Both the position numbers and the translations under genes were made by a program. A DNA stretch of 64,000 bases. It comes from Phyllobacteriaceae bacterium. Lineage in GTDB: Bacteria; Pseudomonadota; Alphaproteobacteria; Rhizobiales; Rhizobiaceae. The stretch is from positions 425,893-489,892 of the forward strand of contig JADJTR010000001.1 in NCBI GenBank assembly GCA_016711085.1, given 5' to 3'. The notes under the pieces are model-generated. The model was given only the letters and a program-made list of their open reading frames with translations, made no database searches and was not told where the DNA came from. Shown here one piece after another: positions 34,309 to 42,837 of this stretch; position 1 is the stretch's first letter, and each line of letters opens with the position of its first letter.

Positions 34309-35043
34309 ATGTCAGCCCGGAAGACAGCGCTCGTCATCAGCGCCCATGCGGCGGATTTTGTCTGGCGCGCCGGCGGAGCCATCGCGCTGCATGCTGAACT
34401 CGGCTACGACGTCACCGTCGTCTGCCTGTCATTCGGCGAACGCGGCGAGTCCGGCAAGATCTGGAAGCGCGCCGGCGTCACGCTCGATGAGGTGAAGGCC
34501 GAGCGGCGCGGCGAGGCCGAAAGGGCTGCCGAGGCGCTTGGCGTCCACGATCTGGTCTCGTTCGATCTTGGCGACTATCCGCTCGAGATGGACCGCGACG
34601 CCAAGTTCCGCCTCGTCGATGTCATCCGCAAGGTCCAGCCGGCATGGATGATGAGCCACTCGATGTGGGACCCGTACAACACCGACCACATGTACGCCAC
34701 GAAGGTGGCGCTGGAGACACGCATGATCGCCCAGGCCTGGGGCCACAATCCGGGCGAAAAGGTGCTGGGCGCGCCGCAGCTCTATCTGTTCGAGCCGCAC
34801 CAGACCGAGCAGATGGGGTGGAAGCCCGACATCTTCCTCGACATCACGCCGGTTTGGGACAAGAAGCGCAAGGCCATCGAATGCATGGAAGGCCAGGAAC
34901 ATCTCTGGACCTACTACACCAACCTCGCCCAGAACCGGGCCAACCATTTCAAGCGCAATTCGGGCGGCCAATCCGGCGGACGCGACAGCCGATACGCCGA
35001 AGGCTTCCAATCGGTGTTCCCGCGTACCGTGGACGAATTGTGA
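34309..35043 (+). CDS. galB: 4-Oxalomesaconate hydratase, PIG-L (LmbE) family
   Basis: This 244-residue PIG-L-fold protein corresponds to GalB of Pseudomonas putida. SAHAADFVWRAGGAIALHAELGYDV contains the metal-binding AHxxD-type motif, and MSHSMWDPYNTDHMYATKVALETR holds the distal histidine. It hydrates 4-oxalomesaconate to 4-carboxy-4-hydroxy-2-oxoadipate with Zn2+. GalB is unrelated to the LigJ amidohydrolase that does this job in sphingomonads. It opens a tightly packed operon; its stop overlaps the start of the aldolase gene (TGATG at 35041-35045). Confidence 0.92.
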   Translation: MSARKTALVISAHAADFVWRAGGAIALHAELGYDVTVVCLSFGERGESGKIWKRAGVTLDEVKAERRGEAERAAEALGVHDLVSFDLGDYPLEMDRDAKFRLVDVIRKVQPAWMMSHSMWDPYNTDHMYATKVALETRMIAQAWGHNPGEKVLGAPQLYLFEPHQTEQMGWKPDIFLDITPVWDKKRKAIECMEGQEHLWTYYTNLAQNRANHFKRNSGGQSGGRDSRYAEGFQSVFPRTVDEL

Positions 35044-35714
35044 TGTCCGTCGTCGTGCGGCATATCGAACGCGCCGATCCGGCCGTGATCGCGGGTCTCG
35101 CCGAATGCGGCGTCGCCACCGTGCACGAGGCGCAGGGCCGAAGGGGCCTGCTCGCGTCCCCTATGCGGCCGATCTATGCCGGCGCGCAGGTCGCCGCCTC
35201 GGCCGTCACCATTTCGGCTCCGCCCGGCGACAACTGGATGGTCCATGTGGCCATCGAGCAGGTGAAGGCCGGCGACATCCTCGTTCTCGCCCCCACATCA
35301 CCCTGCGAGGACGGCTATTTCGGCGATCTGCTGGCGACCTCCATGCGGGCGCGCGGCGGCGTCGGCCTCGTCATCGACGCCGGCGTGCGCGATGTGCGCG
35401 ACCTGACCGCCATGGGCTTCCCGGTCTGGTCGAAGGCGGTGTTCGCGCAAGGCACGGTCAAGGAGACGCTCGGTTCGGTCAATGTGCCGATCGTTTGCGC
35501 CAGCCAATTGGTCAATCCCGGCGACGTGATCGTCGCCGACGACGACGGCGTCTGCGTCGTGCGTCGCGAGGAAGCCGCCGACGTGCTTGCCAAGGCGAAA
35601 AAGCGGGTCGCGGCCGAGGAAGACAAGCGCAAGCGCCTCGCCGCGGGCGAACTCGGCCTCGACATTTACGACATGCGCGGGCGTCTGGCCGAAAAGGGCC
35701 TGAAATATGTCTGA
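35043..35714 (+). CDS. ligK: 4-Carboxy-4-hydroxy-2-oxoadipate aldolase
   Basis: This 223-residue RraA-like class II aldolase (LigK/ProA/GalC) has the metal and substrate blocks PCEDGYFGDLLATSMRARGGVGLVIDAGVRDVRDL and NPGDVIVADDDGVCVV. It cleaves 4-carboxy-4-hydroxy-2-oxoadipate to pyruvate and oxaloacetate, the final step of protocatechuate 4,5-cleavage. The start ATG 35043 overlaps the galB stop, and its stop lies 5 bases inside galD. A short lysine-rich segment (KAKKRVAAEEDKRKRLA) precedes the C-terminus, as in homologues. Confidence 0.93.
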   Translation: MSVVVRHIERADPAVIAGLAECGVATVHEAQGRRGLLASPMRPIYAGAQVAASAVTISAPPGDNWMVHVAIEQVKAGDILVLAPTSPCEDGYFGDLLATSMRARGGVGLVIDAGVRDVRDLTAMGFPVWSKAVFAQGTVKETLGSVNVPIVCASQLVNPGDVIVADDDGVCVVRREEAADVLAKAKKRVAAEEDKRKRLAAGELGLDIYDMRGRLAEKGLKYV

Positions 35715-36771
35715 AGCGCAAGGCGTCCCCTGCATGTGGATGCGCGGCGGCACGTCGAAAGGGGGATACTTCCTCGCCTCCGATCTGCCGGCCGGCACCG
35801 CGGCGCGCGACGCCTTCCTCCTTGCCGTCATGGGCTCGCCCGATCCGCGCCAGATCGATGGCCTCGGCGGCGGCGATCCTCTGACCTCCAAGGTCGCCGT
35901 GGTGTCGAAATCGGCCCGGCCGGGTGTCGATGTCGACTACCTGTTCCTGCAGGTTTTCGTCGATGAGGCCATCGTCACCGACAAGGAGAAGTGCGGGAAC
36001 ATCCTCGCCGGCGTCGGCCCCTTCGCCATCGAGCGCGGCCTCGTTTCGGCCAACGCCGGCGACACCGACGCGGCGATTTTCATGGTCAATACCGGGCAGA
36101 CGGCCGTTGCCCGCGTCGCCACGCCCGATGGCCGCGTCACCTATGCCGGCGACGCGAAGATCGACGGCGTGCCGGGCGCTTCCGCCGCCATTCCGTTGGT
36201 GTTCCGCGAGACTGCCGGTTCGTCCTGCGGCGCGTTGCTGCCGACCGGAAACGTCGTCGATGTCATCGCCGGCGTCGCGGCGACGCTGATCGACAACGGC
36301 ATGCCCTGCGTCGTGCTGCGCGCCGCCGATCTCGGCGTCGCCGGAACCGAGACGCCGGAAGAGCTGGACGCGAACGCCGACTTGAAGTCACGGCTCGAAT
36401 CCATCCGCCTCAAGGCCGGTCCGTTGATGAATCTCGGCGACGTGACGAAAGCGTCGGTGCCGAAAATGACCCTGGTCAGCCAGCCGATGAACGGCGGCGC
36501 GATCTCCACCCGCACCTTCATCCCGCAACGCTGCCACGCTGCCATCGGCGTGCTCGGCGCGGTGAGCGTGGCGACGGCGTGCCTGCTCCCGGGGGCGCCG
36601 GCCGCCGCGCTCGCCCGAATTCCCGGCGGCGCGCGCAAGGCGCTGTCGGTCGAACACCCGACCGGCGAAATGACCGTGATTGCCGATATGGACGAGAGCG
36701 GCGGCGTCGCCAGCGCCGCCATCCTGCGCACGGCCCGCAAGCTGGCCGACGGCATCGTTTTCGGACGCTGA
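35707..36771 (+). CDS. galD: 4-Oxalomesaconate tautomerase, PrpF family
   Basis: This 354-residue protein resembles P. putida GalD: PCMWMRGGTSKGGYFLASDLP near the N-terminus, GGGDPLTSKVAVV, CGNILAGVGPFAIERGLV with the catalytic cysteine, and a second half with the diaminopimelate-epimerase-like fold. It interconverts the keto and enol forms of 4-oxalomesaconate so that GalB can hydrate it. The first 8 bases overlap ligK. ligI follows after 9 bases. Confidence 0.92.
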   Translation: MSEAQGVPCMWMRGGTSKGGYFLASDLPAGTAARDAFLLAVMGSPDPRQIDGLGGGDPLTSKVAVVSKSARPGVDVDYLFLQVFVDEAIVTDKEKCGNILAGVGPFAIERGLVSANAGDTDAAIFMVNTGQTAVARVATPDGRVTYAGDAKIDGVPGASAAIPLVFRETAGSSCGALLPTGNVVDVIAGVAATLIDNGMPCVVLRAADLGVAGTETPEELDANADLKSRLESIRLKAGPLMNLGDVTKASVPKMTLVSQPMNGGAISTRTFIPQRCHAAIGVLGAVSVATACLLPGAPAAALARIPGGARKALSVEHPTGEMTVIADMDESGGVASAAILRTARKLADGIVFGR

Positions 36772-36780
36772 GGGAACACG

Positions 36781-37651
36781 ATGGACGCCAACTACATTCC
36801 CTTCGATCCGGACCCGACGAAACCGGCCTTCGCCCCGCCGAAGGGAGCGGTCGACGCGCACTGCCACGTGTTCGGTCCGGCCGCGGCGTTTCCCTATGCG
36901 CCCGAGCGCAAATACACCCCTGCGACGCGCCGAAGGAAAGCTGTTTGCGCTACGCGACTTTCTCGGCTTCGAGCGCAACGTCATCGTCCAGGCCACCTGC
37001 CACGGCAAGGACAACCGGGCGCTCGTCGACGCGCTGGTCCATGCGGACGGCAAAGCGCGCGGAATCGCCTCGGTCGGACCGGCGGTCACGCATGACGAAT
37101 TGAAGTCGATGGACGAAGCCGGCGTGCGCGGCGTGCGCTTCAACTTCGTCAAACGCCTTGTCGATTCGACGCCGAAGGACGTCTTCCTCGGCATCGCCGA
37201 CAAGATCGCCCGGCTCGGCTGGCACATCGTCGTCTATTTCGAGGCGCAGGATCTGGAGGGCCTGATCCCGTTCCTGCGGCAATTGCCGGCCATCATCGTC
37301 GTCGACCACATGGGGCGACCGGATGTTTCGAAAGGCGTCGATCATCCGGATTTCGGCCGCTTCGTCGACCTGATGGCCGACAACGCAAATATCTGGTGCA
37401 AGGTCACCTGCCCGGAGCGCCTGTCGGTCGCCGGTCCGCCTCTCTATAACGACGTCGTTCCCTTCGCCCGGCGCCTGGTGGAAAAATTTCCTGATCGGGT
37501 TCTCTGGGGCACCGACTGGCCGCACCCGAACATGACCACCCACATGCCGGACTATGGGCGGCTGGTGGATTTCATACCGAAAATCGCGACGAGCGAAGAA
37601 GCCCGGAAAGCGCTGCTCATCGACAATCCGATGAAGCTTTACTGGGCCTGA
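36781..37651 (+). CDS. ligI: 2-Pyrone-4,6-dicarboxylate hydrolase (two frameshifts near codon 45-55)
   Basis: About 290 residues when repaired. The amidohydrolase fold shows VDAHCHVFGPAAAFPYAPERKYTP, VVDHMGRPD, WCKVTCPERLS and the end block LWGTDWPHPNMTTHMPD with the conserved aspartate, matching LigI. It hydrolyses 2-pyrone-4,6-dicarboxylate to 4-oxalomesaconate. The frame breaks at about 36920 (after KYTP) and again at about 36938. Adding one base at each restores CDAPKEKLFALRDFLGF, and the overall length then becomes a whole number of codons. Sequencing error is the simplest explanation. Confidence 0.88.
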
Positions 37652-37680
37652 GGGAGCCCTCCAAGGAAAGGACAGAAACG

Positions 37681-38037
37681 ATGGACGCTTTCGACCACCA
37701 TCTGTCGATACCGGGGACGACCCTGTTCGACGGACGCCAGGCCATGAAAGGCTATGCGCTGAACAAGATGTGCTACTCTTTCAATGACGCAGCGAACCGT
37801 GAGGCTTTCAAGGCCGATCCGGAATCCTACATGGCGAAGATGAAGTTGTCCGACCCCCAGAAGGAGGCGGTGCGTTCGCTCAATGTGCTGCGCATGATCG
37901 AGGCCGGCGGCAACATCTACTATCTCGCCAAACTCGCCGGCATTTACGGATTGTCGGTTCAGGATGTCGGCGCCCAGCAGACCGGCGTGACGACGGAAGA
38001 ATTCAAGGCGAAGCTCGTGGCGCAGGGGAGGACCTGA
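37681..38037 (+). CDS. Protocatechuate 4,5-dioxygenase alpha subunit-like protein (second copy)
   Basis: This 118-residue LigA-family protein has IPGTTLFDGRQAMKGYALNKMCYSFNDAANREAF and NVLRMIEAGGNIYYLAKLAGIYGLSVQD. Compared with the first copy, it is shorter and lacks the C-terminal GNRYKSEW tail. It is followed after one base by a LigB-type beta subunit and preceded by ligI (29-base gap with AAGGAAAGGA). It may form a dioxygenase for protocatechuate itself or for a methoxylated or hydroxylated relative such as 3-O-methylgallate or gallate; sequence alone does not decide. Confidence 0.87.
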   Translation: MDAFDHHLSIPGTTLFDGRQAMKGYALNKMCYSFNDAANREAFKADPESYMAKMKLSDPQKEAVRSLNVLRMIEAGGNIYYLAKLAGIYGLSVQDVGAQQTGVTTEEFKAKLVAQGRT

Positions 38038-38038
38038 C

Positions 38039-38881
38039 ATGGCGACGATCATCGGTGGCCTGACCACCTCGCACATCCCCGCCGTCGGCAACGCGATCGC
38101 GAAAAAACTGTTCGACGAACCTTATTGGAAGCCGTTTTTCGATGGCTATCCGCCGGTCCATCAATGGCTCAAGGGCCACAAACCGGATGTCGCCGTCGTC
38201 ATCTACAACGACCACGGCCTCGCCTTCTTCCTCGATCAGATGCCGACCTTCGCCATCGGCGCGGCGCATGAATACGCCAATGCCGACGAGGGCTGGGGCA
38301 TTCCGGTCATGGCGCCTTACCCAGGCCATCCGGCCATGAGCTGGCACATCATCGAGCACATGGTCGAGCACGAGTTCGACGTCACATCGTGCCAGGAGCT
38401 GCCTGTCGATCACGGCTTCACCGTGCCGATGCAATTGTTCTGGCCGGAGCGCGGCCCGACCATGCCGCGCGTCATTCCGGTTTCCGCCAACACCGTGCAG
38501 CATCCGATTCCGACGCTGAAACGGGCGCTGGATTTCGGCCGCGCCATGGGTGACGCCATCCGTTCCTGGCCTGAGGACGTCAAGGTCGTCGTGCTCGGCA
38601 CCGGCGGACTGTCGCACCAACTCGACGGCCAGCGCGCCGGCTTCATCAACCGCTCGTTCGATGAAATGTGCATGGAGAAAATCGTCGACGACCCGATGGC
38701 GCTGACGAAAATCTCGCGCCAGGAATTGGTGCGCGAAGCGGGCGCCCAGGGAACGGAATTCCTGATGTGGATGATGATGCGCGGCGCACTTGGCGACAAG
38801 GTCAACAAGATCACGCAGAACTACCACATCCCGATTTCAAACACCGGCGCCGGCACCATGGTGCTGGAATGCGCGGCTTGA
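38039..38881 (+). CDS. Protocatechuate 4,5-dioxygenase beta subunit-like protein (second copy)
   Basis: This 280-residue class III extradiol dioxygenase has His12 (TSHIPAVG), His59 (YNDHGLAF), VDHGFTVPMQLFW, GTGGLSHQLDG and a late glutamate (REAGAQGTEFLMW), so all catalytic residues of LigB are kept. It differs strongly from the first LigB in the loops (for example ANADEGWGIPVMAPYPGHP), which may change substrate range. ATG 38039 is one base after the alpha-subunit stop. A 139-base gap with a hairpin follows before the second TRAP system. Confidence 0.88.
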   Translation: MATIIGGLTTSHIPAVGNAIAKKLFDEPYWKPFFDGYPPVHQWLKGHKPDVAVVIYNDHGLAFFLDQMPTFAIGAAHEYANADEGWGIPVMAPYPGHPAMSWHIIEHMVEHEFDVTSCQELPVDHGFTVPMQLFWPERGPTMPRVIPVSANTVQHPIPTLKRALDFGRAMGDAIRSWPEDVKVVVLGTGGLSHQLDGQRAGFINRSFDEMCMEKIVDDPMALTKISRQELVREAGAQGTEFLMWMMMRGALGDKVNKITQNYHIPISNTGAGTMVLECAA

Positions 38882-38969
38882 AAACCAGCCGCGCGCAAGC
38901 GCCGGCCAAGGCAAAACCAGGCGGGAAAGGGGTTCGCGTTTCGAATAGCGTCGTCGAGTTTCTAATTGT

Positions 38970-38984
38970 GCGTGGTGGCCACGC
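38970..38984. promoter_or_regulatory. Inverted repeat in the leader of the second TRAP operon
   Basis: GCGTGG-TGG-CCACGC is a perfect 6-bp inverted repeat 36 bases upstream of the dctP start, flanked by ATTGT and AAT that extend the symmetry imperfectly. A second small palindrome (TGATCA within ATGTCATGATCACACAT) follows immediately. Either could be an operator or an mRNA hairpin in the 139-base gap that also must hold the promoter. Confidence 0.4.
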
Positions 38985-39020
38985 AATGTCATGATCACAC
39001 ATCTACCGGGAGGAAATGCC

Positions 39021-40061
39021 ATGAAAACACTGCTCAAATCGATAATGCTCACCGTCGGCGCCTCGGCGATCGGCGTCATGTTGGCCGCCACTGGCGCGCT
39101 GGCGCAGGAATTCACCCTCAAATTCCACCAGTTCCTGCCGGCGCAAGCCCCCATTCCGGCCAAGGTGCTCGTGCCGTGGATGGCAAAGATCGAGAAGGAA
39201 TCGGGCGGCCGCATCAAGTTCGAGCACTATCCCTCGATGCAACTCGGCGGCAAACCGGGTGAACTGGTCGATCAGGTCGTCGACGGCGTCGCCGACATCG
39301 TCTGGACGCTTCCCGGCTATACGCCCGGCCGCTTCCCCCGCACCGAAGTGCTGGAGTTGCCGTTCACGATGACCAACGCCGAAGCCGCCTCGCGCACCTT
39401 CTGGCAACTCGCCGAAAAGCACATGTTCGCCGCCGATTTCAAAGACATGAAAATCCTCGGCACCTGGACACACGGCCCCGGCCTGATCCACTCGAAAACG
39501 CCGATCACCAAAATCGAGGATCTCAAGGGCGTCAAGCTGCGCGCTCCGACCCGCGTGACCAACATGATGGTGACCGCGCTCGGCGCGACCGCCGTTGGCA
39601 TGCCGATCCCGGCGGTGCCGGAAGCCTTGTCGAAAGGCGTCATCGACGCGACGATCATCCCATGGGAAGTCACCGCGTCGATCAAGTCGTCGGAACTGGT
39701 CAAGAACCACACCGAGTTCACCGGCGCCTCGCTTTACACGTCGACCTTCATCATGGCGATGAACAAGGGCGTCTACGACAAGATGCCCGCCGATCTGAAG
39801 GCGGTCATCGACGCCAACACCGGCGAGGAGTTCTCCGCTTTCGCCGGCAAGACCAGCCAGGAGGCTGATGCGCCGGCCCGTGAAATGGCCGTCAAGCTCG
39901 GCAACAACATCATCCAGCTGACGCCGGACCAGGTCGAAGGCTGGAAGACCGCCGCCCAGTCGATCATCGAGACCTGGATCGCGGAAACCGGCAAGGCCGG
40001 GTTCGACGGCAAGGCGCTGCTGGATGAAGCCAAGGCGGCGATGACCGCCAACACCAAGTGA
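39021..40061 (+). CDS. dctP: TRAP transporter substrate-binding protein DctP (second system)
   Basis: This 346-residue periplasmic protein starts at ATG 39021 after GGGAGGAAATGCC. The signal peptide runs MKTLLKSIMLTVGASAIGVMLAATGALAQE, cleaved after ALA. LKGVKLRAPTRVTNMMVTALGATAVGMPIPAVPEALSKGVIDATIIPWE contains the binding arginine and the usual cluster. It leads a dctP-dctQ-dctM operon between the second ligAB pair and the hydroxycinnamate genes. The ligand is probably an aromatic acid such as protocatechuate, ferulate or coumarate; this is inferred. Confidence 0.9.
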   Translation: MKTLLKSIMLTVGASAIGVMLAATGALAQEFTLKFHQFLPAQAPIPAKVLVPWMAKIEKESGGRIKFEHYPSMQLGGKPGELVDQVVDGVADIVWTLPGYTPGRFPRTEVLELPFTMTNAEAASRTFWQLAEKHMFAADFKDMKILGTWTHGPGLIHSKTPITKIEDLKGVKLRAPTRVTNMMVTALGATAVGMPIPAVPEALSKGVIDATIIPWEVTASIKSSELVKNHTEFTGASLYTSTFIMAMNKGVYDKMPADLKAVIDANTGEEFSAFAGKTSQEADAPAREMAVKLGNNIIQLTPDQVEGWKTAAQSIIETWIAETGKAGFDGKALLDEAKAAMTANTK

Positions 40062-40113
40062 ACTTCCCCCGGTCCGGAGGGCGTCGCCCTCCGGGCCGGC
40101 CAAGGAACCCGCC

Positions 40114-40638
40114 ATGAACAGTGTCATTTCGAAATTGGCGCGTCTGACCGCGCTGATCGGCGGCGTTGCGCTTGTCGCCCTGATCCTAATGACCAGCCTG
40201 AGCATCGTCGGTCGCGCCCTGGCCCGGTTCGGTCTGGGTCCGGTTCCGGGCGATTTCGAGATCGTCGAGGCAGGAATCGCCTTCTGCGTCTTCGCCTTTC
40301 TGCCGCTGGCCCAGTTGCACGGCGGGCATGCGACGGTCGATCTTTTCACCGCCGGTCTGCCGACGCAGTTCAACCGTATCCTACTGGCGCTTTGGGAAAC
40401 CCTGATGGCGGCGATCGTCGCGCTGATCGCCTGGCGCCTATTCGCCGGCGCGGAGAACAAATTCTCGAACGGCGAAACCTCGCTCCTCCTTCAGTTCCCG
40501 ATCTGGTGGGCCTATGCGGCCTGCCTGGCGCCGGCCGCCGTTGCCGTCGTTGTCGCCCTGTGGTCGGCCTATGACCGGGTGCGCAGCGCCCTGACAGGGC
40601 ACGACAGCCGCCCCATAGCCGGGGAGAGCCTGCATTGA
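40114..40638 (+). CDS. dctQ: TRAP transporter small permease DctQ (second system)
   Basis: This 174-residue protein with four hydrophobic segments follows the DctQ pattern, including LILMTSLSIVGRALARFGLGPVPGDFEIVEAG near the first two helices and LLLQFPIWWAYAACLAPAAVAVVVAL near the end. It lies 52 bases after dctP. Its stop overlaps the TTG start of dctM, so the permease subunits are coupled. It is clearly different in sequence from the DctQ of the quinate operon. Confidence 0.88.
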   Translation: MNSVISKLARLTALIGGVALVALILMTSLSIVGRALARFGLGPVPGDFEIVEAGIAFCVFAFLPLAQLHGGHATVDLFTAGLPTQFNRILLALWETLMAAIVALIAWRLFAGAENKFSNGETSLLLQFPIWWAYAACLAPAAVAVVVALWSAYDRVRSALTGHDSRPIAGESLH

Positions 40639-41947
40639 GCGCGCTTGAAATAGGATTGTGGTCGTTCCCGGTGCTGCTCGGGATGATCTTCCTGCGCGCC
40701 CCGATCGGGCTGGCGATGGTGGTCTGCGGGCTTGGCGGCCTGTGGCTGCTGACCGGCAATCCCAATGTCGTCCTGGCCAAGCTGAAGTCGGAGACCTACA
40801 CGACCTTTTCGAGCTACTCGCTGTCGATCGTGCCGATCTTTCTGCTGATGGGACACCTCGCCGGGCTTGGCGGCATGAGCCAGGCCTTGTTCAAGGCGGC
40901 CGAAGCCTGGCTCGGCCACCGCAAGGGCGGCACGGCGATGGCGGCGATCGGCGCCTGCGCCGGATTCGGCTCGATCTGCGGTTCCTCGCTCGCCACCGCG
41001 GCGACGATGGCCCAGGTTGCGCTCCCGAACTGAAGCGGACGGGATATGCCGGCGGCCTGTCGACCGCCACGCTCGCAGCCGGGGGCACCCTCGGCATCCT
41101 CATCCCGCCATCGGTGGTGCTGGTCGTTTACGCGACGCTGGCCGAGCAAAACATCGCAAAGCTTTTCCTGGCGGCCTTCGTTCCCGGAATCCTGGCGGCA
41201 CTCGGCTATTTCGCGGTCATCGCGCTCTATGTCCGGCTCTATCCGGAATCGGGAGGCGCCTTGCCGCGTCTGCCTTACAGTGCGCGTTTTCGCGCCCTGG
41301 TCTTAGTCTGGCCGGTCTTGCTGATTTTCATCTCCGTGGTCGGCGGCATCTACACCGGTATATTCACCCCGACCGAAGGCGCCTCGGTCGGCGCGCTCGG
41401 CACCGGACTGATCGCCTGGCAGTCGGGCGGACTGTCCTGGACCAAACTCAAGCAGGCGCTCATGGCCACCGCCGGCGGCACGGCGATGATCTTTTTCATC
41501 GTGCTTGGCGCGGCGTTCTTCAATTCGTTCCTGGCCCTTTCCCAGGTGCCGCAGGCGATATCGGTTTTCGTTGTCGAACAGGGCTACGGCCCGTGGCTGG
41601 TCCTCGCCGCGATCCTGATTGTGTACCTGCTGCTCGGTTGCGTCATGGACTCGCTGTCGATGATCCTGCTGACCATTCCGATCTTCTTCCCGGTCATCAA
41701 CAGTCTCGATTTCGGTCTTAGCCCGGAGCACACGGCGATCTGGTTCGGCATCCTGGTGCTGATCGTCGTCGAAGTAGGCCTTATCACGCCGCCGGTAGGG
41801 CTGAACCTCTTCGTCATCAACGCCATGGACCGGGAAACGCCGATCCCCCAGACCTATCACGCCATCGTTTTTTTCGTGGCTTCCGACATCATCCGCGTCA
41901 TCATCCTGGCGATGTTCCCGGCGATCACGCTGTTCCTGTTGGCATGA
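40635..41947 (+). CDS. dctM: TRAP transporter large permease DctM (second system, one frameshift)
   Basis: About 437 residues when repaired. The N-terminal 132 residues (PVLLGMIFLRAPIGLAMVV, GACAGFGSICGSSLATAATMAQVALP) lie in the frame of 40635. The rest (ELKRTGYAGGLSTATLAAGGTLGILIPPSVVLVVYA and onward to ITLFLLA) lies in another. One missing G at about 41026 (expected CCGGAACTG) explains this and gives a whole number of codons. The start is TTG overlapping the dctQ stop. Convergent with the amidohydrolase, with only 6 bases between stops. Confidence 0.88.
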
Positions 41948-41953
41948 GGCAAT

Positions 41954-42829
41954 TCAACCGGCGCGGTTGAGCAGGGCCAACGCGTTTTCCTTCAGGATCA
42001 GCGGCCGGACCTCGTCCTTGAAGGGCGCCTTGTCGAAGGCGTCCAACCATTTCTCCGGCGCGATCATCGGCCAGTCCGAGCCGAAGAGCATCTTTTTCTT
42101 GAGCAGCGTGTTGGCGTAGCGCACCAGGATTTCGGGGAAGTATTTCGGCGACCAGCCCGACAGGTCGATGAAGACATTCGGTTTGTGCGTGGCGACCGAC
42201 AGCGCCTCCTCCTGCCAGGGGAAGGAAGGGTGGGCAAGCACGATCGGCATGTCGGGGAAATCGACCGCGACATCGTCGATCAGCATGGGGTTGGAGTATT
42301 TAAGCCGCATGGCATTGCCGCCGCGCATGCCCGATCCGACGCCGGTCTGTCCGGTGTGAAAAAGCGCGATCGCCCCCGATTCGGCAATCGCCTCGTAGAG
42401 ATCATAGGCGAGACGGTCGTTGGGGAAAAATCCCTGCATGGTCGGATGGAATTTGAACCCCTTGATGCCGAAATCGCGGATCAGGCGGCGGGCCTCGCGC
42501 GCGCCGGTCTTGCCCTTGTGCGGGTCGATGGAGGCGAAGGGGATGAGAATATCGTCGTTTTCGGCCGCCAGTTTGGCGACTTCCTCGTTGGCGTAGCGCC
42601 GGTAGCCGGTCTCGCGTTCCGCATCGACGGGAAAAATGACGGCGGCGATGTTCTGCGCCCGATAGTGCGCGGCCGTCTCCGTCACCGTCGGCGGATGGGT
42701 CCATGGCGCCCCGAAATACTGCGCCATTGTCGATTGCAGATCGTCGTAGCCGTCGTCGGCATGGCAGCCGCAGGGCTCCTCGGCGTGGGTATGAAAATCG
42801 ATGGCGCGGACGGAAGCAAAATCGACCAT
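41954..42829 (-). CDS. Amidohydrolase family 2 protein in the hydroxycinnamate operon
   Basis: This 291-residue TIM-barrel metal enzyme has the N-terminal HxH motif FHTHAEEPCGCHADDG, FKFHPTMQGFFPND, VLAHPSFPWQEE and LFGSDWPMIAPE with the conserved aspartate. These features belong to the gamma-resorcylate/ACMS decarboxylase-like amidohydrolases. It follows the feruloyl-CoA synthetase by a few bases (ATG 42829 lies 9 bases before the 42838 boundary) on the same strand, so it probably acts on a phenolic intermediate, perhaps as a decarboxylase or hydrolase. The reaction is not known. Confidence 0.8.
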   Translation of the reverse strand: MVDFASVRAIDFHTHAEEPCGCHADDGYDDLQSTMAQYFGAPWTHPPTVTETAAHYRAQNIAAVIFPVDAERETGYRRYANEEVAKLAAENDDILIPFASIDPHKGKTGAREARRLIRDFGIKGFKFHPTMQGFFPNDRLAYDLYEAIAESGAIALFHTGQTGVGSGMRGGNAMRLKYSNPMLIDDVAVDFPDMPIVLAHPSFPWQEEALSVATHKPNVFIDLSGWSPKYFPEILVRYANTLLKKKMLFGSDWPMIAPEKWLDAFDKAPFKDEVRPLILKENALALLNRAG

Positions 42830-42837
42830 GTGTCGCC

